From assembly GCF_001189535.1 (NCBI RefSeq), contig NZ_CP012070.1:744001-808000 (forward strand): 64,000 nt of DNA, written 5' to 3'. Origin of the DNA: Arsenicicoccus sp. oral taxon 190 (lineage in GTDB: Bacteria > Actinomycetota > Actinomycetes > Actinomycetales > Dermatophilaceae). The notes under the pieces are model-generated. The model was given only the letters and a program-made list of their open reading frames with translations, did no database searches and was not told where the DNA came from. The translations under genes and the position numbers were made by a program. Positions 41,153 to 49,108 of the stretch are shown here, in pieces (position 1 is the first letter of the stretch; each line of letters starts with the position of its first letter).

Positions 41153-41710
41153 TCAGGCGCCCGCGACCGCGCGGCGCAACCACTCCTCCGCCACGGTGGC
41201 GAACGGCTCGGCGCCCGACTCGACGAGCCGCAGCATCCGGTGGGCCCGCGCCTCGGCGGCGGTGACCAGCTCGGGCGGGTAGCCGAAGAGCACCTGGTGG
41301 TCGGCGAACTCGTCCTCGTCGTCGATGTAGGTGCGCCCCGTCCGGCGCTCGACGACGTCGAGGTCCAGGTCGACCATCGCCACCGTCGCGACGCCCTCGA
41401 CCCGGCGCCACATCGGCGCCGTGGTCACGTCGACGTAGTGGCGGATCTTGTGCGGCGCCGCGTTGGTCGTGATGACGTGCCCCGTCTCGACGGGCAGGCA
41501 CACGACGCTCTCGTGCTCGTTGTCGAAGGCCTGGCCCGGGCGGGCGATGCGCGCCCCCACCGGCACCCGCACCCAGTGCCCGAACTCGTCGGCGCCCAGG
41601 TAGCAGCCGTCGTAGGCCCAGTGCGGGCTCGCGTCCCACTTGCTGAACCTGATCGCCACGGTCTCCCCGCCCCGCAGGGCGAGGCCCCCCTCATGCCTCG
41701 TGCCGTCCAC
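41153..41710 (-). CDS. DUF402 family protein (FomD-like)
   Basis: 185 residues. The family signature appears as DLDLDVVERRTGRTYIDDEDEFADH, with the acidic metal-binding cluster, and HYVDVTTAP just before it. Relatives include nucleoside diphosphatases (FomD, TDP-type phosphatases), but the natural substrate is often unknown. GTG 41710 is preceded by TAGTCT with 6 nt spacing (leaderless). Confidence 0.8.
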   Translation of the reverse strand: MDGTRHEGGLALRGGETVAIRFSKWDASPHWAYDGCYLGADEFGHWVRVPVGARIARPGQAFDNEHESVVCLPVETGHVITTNAAPHKIRHYVDVTTAPMWRRVEGVATVAMVDLDLDVVERRTGRTYIDDEDEFADHQVLFGYPPELVTAAEARAHRMLRLVESGAEPFATVAEEWLRRAVAGA

Positions 41711-41813
41711 CCCGGCAGACTAGCGCGGCGTCCGGGCGGTGCCACGGCGACGCGGGCGAGAGACCGTGCGACGAGGCGCCTTGCGACAATGCCGTACGCC
41801 GACGCCCTTTTGC

Positions 41814-41819
41814 GACAAT
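41814..41819 (+). promoter_or_regulatory. -10 element of pyrD, inside a 12-bp direct repeat
   Basis: GACAAT ends 6 nt before GTG 41826, with no Shine-Dalgarno. The surrounding word TTGCGACAATGC (41810-41821) also occurs at 41781-41792, 29 bp upstream. The repeat may duplicate a promoter or a binding site. Confidence 0.5.
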
Positions 41820-41825
41820 GCTGCC

Positions 41826-42878
41826 GTGTCCCTCCTCGACCGGTCCTACGACCACCTGCTGCGTCCGACCCTGTACGCCCTCTCGGGCGGTGACGCCGAG
41901 ACCGTCCACCACCGCACGCTGGGCGCGCTGGCGCGGCTGGACCGCCGCCCGGGGCTGCTCTCGCCGCTGGCCGCCCGCACCCGCACCGACGACCCGGTGA
42001 CCGTGGCGGGCGTCCGCTTCCCGAACCGGGTGGGCCTCGCGGCCGGCATGGACAAGGACGGCCGGGCGCTGTCGGTGTGGCCGGCGCTCGGGTTCGGCTT
42101 CGTCGAGGTGGGGACCGTCACCCGGCACCCCCAGCCGGGCAACGACCGGCCCCGGCTCTTCACCCTGGCCGCCTCCGACGCCGTGATCAACCGGATGGGC
42201 TTCAACAACGACGGAGCCGACGCCCTCGCCGACCGGCTCGACCGGCGTCGCCCGGCCGGCACCCTCGGCATCAGCATCGGCAAGTCCAAGGTGACGCCGC
42301 TCCCGGACGCGGTGGCGGACTACCGCTACTCGTTCGGGCGACTGGCGGGCCACGCCGACTACGTCGCCCTCAACGTCTCCTCGCCCAACACGCCGGGGCT
42401 GCGGGCGCTGCAGGACGAGGGCGCGCTGCGGGAGATCCTGTCGGCGCTCGTCGCGGACAGCGCCGCCATGACCCGGCAGGTGCCGATCTGGGTCAAGGTG
42501 GCTCCGGACCTGACGGACCATGCGCTCGCGCAGCTCCTCGCCGTCTGCCTCGAGGAGGGGGTGGCGGGGATCATCGCGACCAACACCACCGTAGGGCGGT
42601 CTGGGCTCGCACAGGCCGACCTCGGCCGGGCGTCGGAGGCGGGGGGACTGTCGGGGGCGCCGCTGCGACGCCGGGCGCTGGAGGTGGTCGCCCTGGTGCA
42701 TCGCGAGACGGGGGGCGCGCTGCCGGTGATGGGCGTCGGCGGCATACGCACCCCCGACGACGCCCGCGCCATGCTGGCCGCCGGGGCGTCCTTGGTGCAG
42801 GTCTACTCGGCATTCGCGCTGCACGGCCCGGGCGTGGTGCCGGCGATCGCGCGCTCGCTGCGGACGGCTCAGGGGTAG
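41826..42878 (+). CDS. pyrD: Dihydroorotate dehydrogenase (quinone), class 2
   Basis: Oxidises dihydroorotate to orotate in pyrimidine synthesis, passing electrons to quinone at the membrane. 350 residues. The class 2 N-terminal extension (LDRSYDHLLRPTLYAL) precedes the FMN-binding barrel. Motifs: GLAAGMDKDG, FVEVGTVTRHPQPGN, NRMGFNN, NVSSPNTPGLR with the catalytic Ser, and GVGGIRT. GTG 41826 is chosen from the -10 spacing and family N-terminus. The GGIR Ile is coded by rare ATA, within the CGGCATAC word. Confidence 0.95.
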   Translation: MSLLDRSYDHLLRPTLYALSGGDAETVHHRTLGALARLDRRPGLLSPLAARTRTDDPVTVAGVRFPNRVGLAAGMDKDGRALSVWPALGFGFVEVGTVTRHPQPGNDRPRLFTLAASDAVINRMGFNNDGADALADRLDRRRPAGTLGISIGKSKVTPLPDAVADYRYSFGRLAGHADYVALNVSSPNTPGLRALQDEGALREILSALVADSAAMTRQVPIWVKVAPDLTDHALAQLLAVCLEEGVAGIIATNTTVGRSGLAQADLGRASEAGGLSGAPLRRRALEVVALVHRETGGALPVMGVGGIRTPDDARAMLAAGASLVQVYSAFALHGPGVVPAIARSLRTAQG

Positions 42879-42900
42879 CACCGTGGCGGTGCTACCCCTG
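42870..42900. terminator. Bidirectional terminator between pyrD and the CsbD gene
   Basis: CAGGGGTAGCACCG (42870-42883) pairs perfectly with CGGTGCTACCCCTG (42887-42900) around a 3-nt loop. The pyrD stop codon lies inside the left arm. The CsbD gene converges from the other side (stop at 42933). Confidence 0.85.
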
Positions 42901-42932
42901 AGGTGGTGTCCAGTCGGCTGACCGGGAGACGC

Positions 42933-43106
42933 TCAGTTCTTGAAGGCGTCCTTGACCTTCTCGCCGGCCTGCTTGAGGTTGGCGCCCATCTGGTCGCCCT
43001 TGCCCTCGGCCTGCATCTCCTCGTCGCCGGTCGCCTTGCCGGCGGCCTCCTTGATCTTGCCGGAGGCGTTCTGCGCGTTGTTGTCGAGCTTGTCGTCGAG
43101 TCCCAT
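42933..43106 (-). CDS. CsbD family stress protein
   Basis: A 57-residue hydrophilic protein: MGLDDKLDNNAQ, GKIKEAAGKATGDEEMQAEG, GEKVKDAFKN. The KxKEAxGKxTGDxxxxxEG pattern is the CsbD signature; members are induced in general stress but lack a known biochemical role. An AAAGGAG site lies 6 nt before ATG 43106. Confidence 0.88.
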   Translation of the reverse strand: MGLDDKLDNNAQNASGKIKEAAGKATGDEEMQAEGKGDQMGANLKQAGEKVKDAFKN

Positions 43107-43239
43107 GTCGGGCTCCTTTCGGTTCGGCTCACCGCCCGGGCACCCGTGCGGTTCCTCTCCCCTACCCACCGTGATCGACGGCTAGTCCTCTCGGGGAGCT
43201 CGAGAAGCGCGGCCCGATCGGCGCCCCTATCCTGTGCCG

Positions 43240-44781
43240 ATGACGTCCGACGAGCCCCCGCCGGCTCTGCTGGAGCGGCTGTGGTCGCAGCGCTACGCCC
43301 GGCCCGAGGCGCTGGAGTCCGGCCTCCCCCTGGTGGGGGACTGCCCCGAGCGCATGGTCTTCGAGGCCTTCATCGCGTGGCGCGAGCAGCAGCTCGACGA
43401 GGTGCTGGGCATCACCGAGCCGCTGCTCGGGGCGGGGTTGCTCGGGCCGCGCTGGGCCTCCCGTGCCCGCAACGTCCAGGCGGCCGCGCTGCTGGACCTG
43501 GGGCTGGTGGAGCAGGCCGCGACGGCGCACCTGGACGAGCTGGAGCTGGCCAAGGAGGCCGACGACGCCGTGGCGCTGGCCGCCGCCACCCACGACATGG
43601 GCGGGGTCTATCAGTATGCCGACCCCGAGCGCGCGGCCCAGCAGTACCTCGAGGCCATCGCCCTGGCCCGGGACTTCCGCACCGGCGCGTCGCCGGAGGA
43701 CACCCGCGAGTCGTGCGCGATCGAGGCCGTCGCGATCCTCAACCTGCACGACCTGCAGGTGGGGCAGGGCCTGCCCCTGGCCCCGGACGTGCCCGGGCTG
43801 GCTGCGGCCGAGTCGTTGGCGCTGCGGGGCTGGCCCGAGCTGGCCTGCATGATCCGGGCCGTGCGGGTCCTCGAGCGGCTCGACGTCGGGGACGTGCGCG
43901 GGGCGACGGAGCTCGCCGCCGCGCTGCCCGACGCCGCCTCGATGCGGGACGTCACCATCGCCGCGCGCGTCGTCCGGGCCCAGGCGCGGCTCGGGGCGCT
44001 GCACGGCCGGCACGAGCAGGGCCGCGCGATGCTGACCGCCTTCATCGAGCGACTGCCCGACGGCTACCAGATCGAGCTGCTCGGCGACCTGGACCGGCTG
44101 CTCGCGGACGCGGGCCACCTGCAGGAGGCTCTCGACGTGGCCCGGCACCGCGCCGAGGTGATCATGCGCTGCCACGCCGGGGAGGCCCGGGCCGCGGTGC
44201 GGGCCCTGGAGGTCTGGCACCGGACCCGCAGCGCCGAGCGCCAGGCGCAGGAGGCCGCCGCGCAGGCCGCGTCGCTGCGCGACGCCATGGACGAGCTGCG
44301 CCGCCACCAGGCCCGGCTGCGCGAGCTCACCACGCGGGACGCCCTGACCGGGCTGTCCAACCGCGCCCACCTGTGGGACAGCGTCGAGCGTCTGGCCGGC
44401 CCCGGCAGCCAGCTGGCCGTGATCGACGTCGACGGCTTCAAGGGCGTCAACGACAGCCAGGGGCACGCGGCCGGGGACGCGGTGCTGCGACGGCTCGCCG
44501 CCGCGCTGCGCGCCGCCTGCTCCCCGACCGACCTGTGCGCGCGGTACGGCGGCGACGAGTTCGTGGTCCTGCGCGGGCCCGACGACCCCTCCGACCTGGC
44601 CACCGACCTGCGGGGGCTGACCCGCCTGGCTGCCGGACGGGACGGCCACGAGGTGCACGCCAGCATCGGCGTCACCCGGATCACCGACGAGGGCTTCCAG
44701 GACGCGCTGGACCGCGCCGACCGGCTGATGTACCTCGCCAAGCGCAGCGGCGGCGCTCAGATCGAGGCCGACCCGCGCTGA
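43240..44781 (+). CDS. Diguanylate cyclase (GGDEF) with TPR-like N-terminal domain
   Basis: 513 residues. Residues 1-340 are a helical, TPR-like region without membrane segments, a short coiled coil follows (about 325-360), and residues 365-510 are a GGDEF domain with the active site RYGGDEFVVLRG. The RxxD inhibitory site is absent (SPTD at that position), so product inhibition is not expected. It should make c-di-GMP in response to a cytosolic signal. ATG 43240 is chosen because TATCCT lies exactly 6 nt upstream; GTG 43234 overlaps that hexamer. It overlaps the convergent regulator gene by 25 bp. Confidence 0.88.
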   Translation: MTSDEPPPALLERLWSQRYARPEALESGLPLVGDCPERMVFEAFIAWREQQLDEVLGITEPLLGAGLLGPRWASRARNVQAAALLDLGLVEQAATAHLDELELAKEADDAVALAAATHDMGGVYQYADPERAAQQYLEAIALARDFRTGASPEDTRESCAIEAVAILNLHDLQVGQGLPLAPDVPGLAAAESLALRGWPELACMIRAVRVLERLDVGDVRGATELAAALPDAASMRDVTIAARVVRAQARLGALHGRHEQGRAMLTAFIERLPDGYQIELLGDLDRLLADAGHLQEALDVARHRAEVIMRCHAGEARAAVRALEVWHRTRSAERQAQEAAAQAASLRDAMDELRRHQARLRELTTRDALTGLSNRAHLWDSVERLAGPGSQLAVIDVDGFKGVNDSQGHAAGDAVLRRLAAALRAACSPTDLCARYGGDEFVVLRGPDDPSDLATDLRGLTRLAAGRDGHEVHASIGVTRITDEGFQDALDRADRLMYLAKRSGGAQIEADPR

Positions 44782-45290
44782 CCGTCCTGGTCGCCGCGCT
44801 GGTCGTCCCGGTCGCGACGCTCCGCGTCCCGGTCGCTCCCCTGCTGGCGCCACCGGTGCAGGGACGCGTCCAGCTCGTCGCCCAGGAAGTCGAAGAAGGC
44901 GGCGTTCTCGGCCAGCCGGTCGCGCGCCGGCCCGCCCGGGACGGCCCCCGCCCCCTGCCCGAAGACCGTGCCCCACACCCGCACGACGTCCAGGCTGCGC
45001 AGCATGAACTCCGACCACACGTGCTGCTCCAGCACGAAGACGTCGCGGCGGCTGCCCCGCTCCCGGGTCCGGCGCACGAGCTCCAGCGACTCCAGGTAGC
45101 GCACCGCCCCCGAGATCGCGGCGGGGCTGGCCTCGAGCGCCTCACCCAGCTCGGCCGCCGTGGCGCGCGCCTCGTCGACGGTGAAGAGGTGGGCCAGCAG
45201 GCGGGACGCCATACGAGGCATGCCGCTCGCGGCGCCCAGGTCGCCCATGCGGTCGACGAAGGCGTGGCGGTCGGCGTCCTCGGAGCTCAT
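44757..45290 (-). CDS. MarR/GbsR-type winged-helix regulator
   Basis: 177 residues. The wing-helix region (about 25-95) reads GMPRMASRLLAHLFTVDEARATAAELGEALEASPAAISGAVRYLESLELV (split in motifs for length), typical of the GbsR-like MarR branch found beside drug exporters. The C-terminal tail is charged and repetitive (RDRDDQRGDQDGQR). It is divergent from an ABC exporter operon, with a palindrome between them, so it probably represses the exporter. TACGAT 6 nt before ATG 45290 predicts a leaderless mRNA. Confidence 0.85.
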   Translation of the reverse strand: MSSEDADRHAFVDRMGDLGAASGMPRMASRLLAHLFTVDEARATAAELGEALEASPAAISGAVRYLESLELVRRTRERGSRRDVFVLEQHVWSEFMLRSLDVVRVWGTVFGQGAGAVPGGPARDRLAENAAFFDFLGDELDASLHRWRQQGSDRDAERRDRDDQRGDQDGQRGSASI

Positions 45291-45337
45291 GACCAGATCG
45301 TAATGGTTCGTTCACGATCCTCAGCAGAACCAGAACC

Positions 45338-45366
45338 TTCACAATTTTGTGAATTTTGGATAGAGT
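45338..45366 (+). promoter_or_regulatory. Promoter and operator of the ABC exporter operon
   Basis: TTCACA (45338-45343) and TAGAGT (45361-45366) form -35 and -10 elements with a 17-bp spacer. The perfect palindrome TTCACAATTTTGTGAA (45338-45353) covers the -35 box and is the likely operator for the divergent regulator. A second, shorter inverted repeat (GATCGT/ACGATC, 45296-45319) overlaps the regulator's own -10. Confidence 0.75.
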
Positions 45367-45417
45367 CGCTGCACGGCCGGCCGACCACGCCGACCCCCCG
45401 ACGCACGGAGAGCTGCC

Positions 45418-46332
45418 ATGCCGATCGACCACGGCGCGCCCGAGGCCGCCATCGAGATCCGCGACCTGACCAAGAGGTTCGGCGCGACGACCGCGCTGGA
45501 CCGCCTCACCATGACGGTCCGGCGCGGGGAGGTGCATGGATTCCTCGGACCCAACGGCGCCGGGAAGTCCACCACGATTCGGGTGCTGCTCGGCCTGCTG
45601 CGCCCGGACGCCGGGACCGCCCGGGTGCTCGACCTCGACCCGTGGGCCGACGCGCCACGGCTCCACCGACGGCTCGCCTACGTCCCCGGCGACGTCAGCC
45701 TGTGGCCCGGGCTGTCCGGAGGGGAGGCGATCGACCTGCTGGGCCGGGCCCGCGGCGGCCTGGACCCGCGGCGCAGGGCGGAGCTGCTGGAGCGCTTCGA
45801 GCTGGACCCGCGCAAGCGCTGCCGCACCTACTCCAAGGGCAACCGGCAGAAGGTCGCCCTCGTCGCCGCGCTTGCCTCCGACGTCGAGCTGCTGCTGCTC
45901 GACGAACCCACCAGCGGGCTGGACCCGCTCATGGAGCGCGTCTTCACCGACGAGATCCGCGACGAGCGACAGCGTGGCCGGACGGTCCTGCTGTCGAGCC
46001 ACATCCTGTCCGAGGTCGAGGCGCTGTGCGACCACGTCAGCATCATCAAGGCCGGCAGCATCGTCGAGTCCGGCACCCTGGCCGACCTGCGCCACCTGAC
46101 CCGGACCCAGGTCACCGCCGTGCTGGAGCACCCGGGGGCGCTCGACCTGTCGGCCCTGCCCGGGGTCCACGACCTCGCGGTCACCGGCGAGCGCGTCACC
46201 TGCCAGGTCGACGACCACGCCCTGGCGCCGCTGCTCACCGAGCTCAGCCGCCACGGGGTGCGCGCCCTGACCAGCACGCCGCCCACGCTGGAGGAGCTCT
46301 TCCTGCGTCACTACGAGGGGGAGCAGCGATGA
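45418..46332 (+). CDS. ABC exporter ATP-binding protein, drug/antibiotic type
   Basis: 304 residues with Walker A GPNGAGKSTTIRVLLG near residue 45, signature YSKGNRQKVALVAAL and Walker B LLLLDEPTSGLDPLM. The pattern TYSKGNRQKVALV is common in exporters of polyketide antibiotics. A GGAGA site lies 7 nt before ATG 45418. The stop overlaps the permease start by 4 bp. Transcription should be induced when the regulator leaves the palindrome at 45338. Confidence 0.9.
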   Translation: MPIDHGAPEAAIEIRDLTKRFGATTALDRLTMTVRRGEVHGFLGPNGAGKSTTIRVLLGLLRPDAGTARVLDLDPWADAPRLHRRLAYVPGDVSLWPGLSGGEAIDLLGRARGGLDPRRRAELLERFELDPRKRCRTYSKGNRQKVALVAALASDVELLLLDEPTSGLDPLMERVFTDEIRDERQRGRTVLLSSHILSEVEALCDHVSIIKAGSIVESGTLADLRHLTRTQVTAVLEHPGALDLSALPGVHDLAVTGERVTCQVDDHALAPLLTELSRHGVRALTSTPPTLEELFLRHYEGEQR

Positions 46333-47942
46333 CGCGCGACGGCGCCCTCACCGGCACCGGCCTGCTGGCGCGGGCGCTGCTGCGCCGCACCCGGGTCTTC
46401 TGGACGATCTGGATCCTCGCGCTGGTCTCGGTCTTCCCCGCCACCGCCGCGGCCTACCGCACCACCGTCCCGACCGGCCCGGCCGGGGAGGAGATGGCCC
46501 GCACCCTCAGCGGCAACCCCACCATGCGCGCGATCCTCGGTCCGCCCTTCGACCTGCTCCACGTCGGGCCCTTCGTGATGTGGCGGGTCGGGACCTTCAT
46601 GGTCACGCTGGCCGCGATCATGGCGGTCCTCGGGACCATCCGGGCCACGCGCGCCGAGGAGGAGGACGGCAGGCTGGAGCTGATCCGCTCGGGGGCCGTG
46701 GGCCGGCACGCCCCGCTCGCGGCCGCCGTCGTCGTCGGCCTGGGGGCCTGCGCGCTGCTCGGGCTGGTGGCCGGGGCATCCATGGCCGGACCGAGCGGGG
46801 ACGCCCGCGGCTCGGTGGCGCTCGGCCTCGGCATCGCCCTCGGGGCGGCCGTCTGGGTGGGCGTCGCGGCGGTGGCCGCGCAGGTGGTCGAGTCGGCGCG
46901 CGGCGCCCGGGCCCTCGCGCTGGGGGCGGTGGGCGCGGCATACGGCCTGCGGGCGCTGGGAGACGGCTCCGAGCCGGCGGTGCCGGCCCTGCAGTGGCTC
47001 TCGCCGCTGGACTGGCCGGCCCTGGCGCGGCCGTATGCCGGGGAGCGCTGGCCCGTCCACCTGCTGCCGCTCGCCGTCACCGTGGTGCTGCTGGTTGCGG
47101 CGTTCGCGCTGGAGGCGCGACGGGACCACGGTGCGGGGCTGCGCGCGGCCCGGCTGGGACCGGCCGACGCCTCGCCGCGGCTGCGCGGCGCGGGGAGCCT
47201 CGCGTGGCGGCTGGACCGCACCTCCGTCGTGACGTGGTGCCTCGGCCTGCTGCTCTTCGCCTACGGCATGGGCACGCTCGCGGGCGGGCTCGGCGACCTG
47301 CTGCGCGACAACCCGGAGGTCGCCGAGCGGTTCCGGCGGATGGGCGCGGGGGCACAGGACCTGCAGGACGCGTTCTACGTCGCGATGACCGGGATCCTGG
47401 TGCCGATCGTGGCGCTGCTGGGGCTGCAGCTGGTGGGGGTGCTGCGGCGGGAGGAGGAGCGCGGCCACGCGGAGCAGCTGCTCGCGACCGCGACCTCTCG
47501 CACCCGCCTGCTGGCGAGCCACGTCGTGATCGCTGGCACGGTGGTCACGGTGGTGATGCTCGGCGTCGGGGTCGCCATGGCGCTGCCGCAGGTCCTCGCC
47601 GGCTCCGGGGCCGGGCTCGTGGGATCGCTGGTGGGCGGCACCGCCGCGCAGCTGCCGGGGATCCTGCTGGTCATCGCCCTCGCGACGGCGATCCACGGCT
47701 GGGCGCCGCGCCTGGGGGTGCTGGCCTGGGTCGTCGTCGGCTGGTCGCTCGCCATGTCCTGGCTCGGCGAGGTGATGGGCCTGCCCGAGTCGTTGGTCCG
47801 TATGACGCCCTTCGCCCGGCTCCCCCGGCTGCCGGCCGAGCCGCTGACCTGGGGCCCGATCCTGGTGACGCTGGCGGTCACGGTGGCGCTGCTGGCGCTG
47901 GGCCTCGTCGGCTACCGGCGGCGCGACATCACGCCGGGCTGA
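46329..47942 (+). CDS. Large ABC exporter permease (polyketide-antibiotic exporter type)
   Basis: 537 residues with about 12 membrane helices in two halves, as if two six-helix permeases were fused (segments beginning RRTRVFWTIWILAL and RTSVVTWCLGLLLFAYG are equivalent starts). The motif RATRAEEEDGRLELIRSGAVGRHAPL and its second-half counterpart REEERGHAEQLLATATSRTRLL mark the internal duplication. It forms the channel for the preceding ATPase. A very long open frame spanning 42903-47942 merely contains this gene by chance of GC bias. Confidence 0.88.
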   Translation: MTRDGALTGTGLLARALLRRTRVFWTIWILALVSVFPATAAAYRTTVPTGPAGEEMARTLSGNPTMRAILGPPFDLLHVGPFVMWRVGTFMVTLAAIMAVLGTIRATRAEEEDGRLELIRSGAVGRHAPLAAAVVVGLGACALLGLVAGASMAGPSGDARGSVALGLGIALGAAVWVGVAAVAAQVVESARGARALALGAVGAAYGLRALGDGSEPAVPALQWLSPLDWPALARPYAGERWPVHLLPLAVTVVLLVAAFALEARRDHGAGLRAARLGPADASPRLRGAGSLAWRLDRTSVVTWCLGLLLFAYGMGTLAGGLGDLLRDNPEVAERFRRMGAGAQDLQDAFYVAMTGILVPIVALLGLQLVGVLRREEERGHAEQLLATATSRTRLLASHVVIAGTVVTVVMLGVGVAMALPQVLAGSGAGLVGSLVGGTAAQLPGILLVIALATAIHGWAPRLGVLAWVVVGWSLAMSWLGEVMGLPESLVRMTPFARLPRLPAEPLTWGPILVTLAVTVALLALGLVGYRRRDITPG

Positions 47943-47956
47943 GCCGCGGCGTCCGG

Positions 47957-48012
47957 GTCCGTGGAATCGGGTCCGTGGGACCGCGTCCGTGGAGACTTGC
48001 CCGTGGGGCCGG
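47957..48012. repeat. 14-bp tandem repeat, four units
   Basis: Units GTCCGTGGAATCGG, GTCCGTGGGACCGC, GTCCGTGGAGACTT and GCCCGTGGGGCCGG run in a row after the permease stop and just before a hairpin. Each shares GTCCGTGG. Possibly a transcript-end feature. Confidence 0.7.
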
Positions 48013-48020
48013 GACGCACG

Positions 48021-48061
48021 AGGCCGGTCGGGCGGCTCCCCCTCTGCCGCCCGACCGGCCT
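48021..48061 (+). terminator. Terminator after the ABC exporter operon
   Basis: AGGCCGGTCGGGCGGC (48021-48036) pairs exactly with GCCGCCCGACCGGCCT (48046-48061) around a 9-nt loop. It ends the exporter operon before the TetR promoter. No U-tract. Confidence 0.85.
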
Positions 48062-48093
48062 GTCCGGACGGAAGTCCGTCCAACGCCCACGAT

Positions 48094-48116
48094 ACAACAC
48101 CTGTTGTGGCCATAAT
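48094..48116 (+). promoter_or_regulatory. TetR operator and -10 element
   Basis: The palindrome ACAACACCTGTTGT (48094-48107) is followed by -10 CATAAT (48111-48116), which ends 6 nt before ATG 48123. The gene probably represses itself and is translated from a leaderless mRNA. Confidence 0.7.
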
Positions 48117-48122
48117 CGAGCC

Positions 48123-48656
48123 ATGTCCGACCGCCGTCACGAGGTCCTCGAGGCGGCCCTGCAGCTGCTCGCCGGGGGTGGGACCAAGGCGCTGACCCAT
48201 CGGGCCATCGACCGCGAGCTGCGAATCCCGTTGGGCAGCACCGCCAACTACTACCCGACCCGGCGCGCCCTGGAGGAGGCCATCCTGGAGGAGCTGGAGC
48301 GTCGGGACGCCGTCGCCTACGCCCGGATCGACGGCGGGGCGGTGACCACCGAGCGGGGAGCGGCCGCCCGCCGTATGGCGAAGTTCATCCGGATGGTCGT
48401 GGAGGAGCCGCTCGCCGTGCCCACCCGAGCACGCCTCGCGCTCGGGGTGGGCGGGGTGGACACCCGGGCACGCCACGCGAGCCTCTTCCCCGGGTTGGTG
48501 ACCCTGCTGCGCCGGATGGGAGTGGCTGAACCGGTCGAGGTGGCACGGGCCGTGTCCGCCTACCTCGACGGGCTGGCGCTGCACCACCTGACCCTCGGCG
48601 TCCCCCTCGACGAGGACGAGATCACCCGCACCCTCTCCCGGATGATCGACGCGTAG
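48123..48656 (+). CDS. TetR family transcriptional regulator
   Basis: 177 residues with an N-terminal helix-turn-helix (RRHEVLEAALQLLAGGG, ALTHRAIDRELRIPLGSTANYYPTRRAL) and a helical ligand domain. The segment TANYYPTRRAL replaces the usual Y-F at the recognition helix end. It converges with a DoxX gene 4 bp away, so its regulon is not obvious from position. The operator upstream implies autoregulation. Confidence 0.88.
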   Translation: MSDRRHEVLEAALQLLAGGGTKALTHRAIDRELRIPLGSTANYYPTRRALEEAILEELERRDAVAYARIDGGAVTTERGAAARRMAKFIRMVVEEPLAVPTRARLALGVGGVDTRARHASLFPGLVTLLRRMGVAEPVEVARAVSAYLDGLALHHLTLGVPLDEDEITRTLSRMIDA

Positions 48657-48659
48657 CGG

Positions 48660-49046
48660 CTAGTCGGACGCGGCCAGCAGCAGCCCACCGGTGATCGCGA
48701 CGTTGGACATGAAGTGGTTGCGCTCGACGAAGGCGCGCCGCGGGTCGTCGATCGCCCAGAAGGCGTGCCCCACGACGTTGGTCGGTTGCAGCAGGGCGGC
48801 GAGCATCAGGGCGGTGCGGCGGGGCGCGATGCCCAGGCCGAGGGCGGCTCCACCGGCGACCATCAGCACGCCGTTGAGCCGGACCAGGTCGGCGGACTGC
48901 GGGAGCCCCTCGAGGCCGTAGCGCTGCGTGGCCTCGTCGACGAGCCCGACCAGGTGGGTCGGGTCGCCGGTGAGCTGGTTGAGCCCCCCTCCGACGAAGA
49001 GGGAACCGAGCAGCAGCCGGCCGACAGCCTTGAGGGGGTGGAACAT
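48660..49046 (-). CDS. DoxX family membrane protein
   Basis: 128 residues with four helices (KAVGRLLLGSLFVGGGLNQL, LNGVLMVAGGAALGLG, ALMLAALLQPTNVVGHAFW, SNVAITGGLLLAA). This is the DoxX layout; in mycobacteria a DoxX protein joins superoxide dismutase and a thiol protein in a membrane oxidoreductase complex, but neither is nearby. ATG 49046 follows AGGAGG by 7 nt. Confidence 0.85.
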   Translation of the reverse strand: MFHPLKAVGRLLLGSLFVGGGLNQLTGDPTHLVGLVDEATQRYGLEGLPQSADLVRLNGVLMVAGGAALGLGIAPRRTALMLAALLQPTNVVGHAFWAIDDPRRAFVERNHFMSNVAITGGLLLAASD

Positions 49047-49108
49047 CGGGATCCTCCTGGTCGTGGGAAGCGCTGCCACCACGCTACTGCGCAGACGCCC
49101 GGTCGACG

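Noticed and set aside
42903..47942. A 1679-codon open frame on the plus strand
   Set aside because: Only the last third (46329-47942) reads as a real protein. The rest is Arg/Ala/Pro-rich and lies over pyrD terminator, CsbD, GGDEF, regulator and ATPase genes in other frames.
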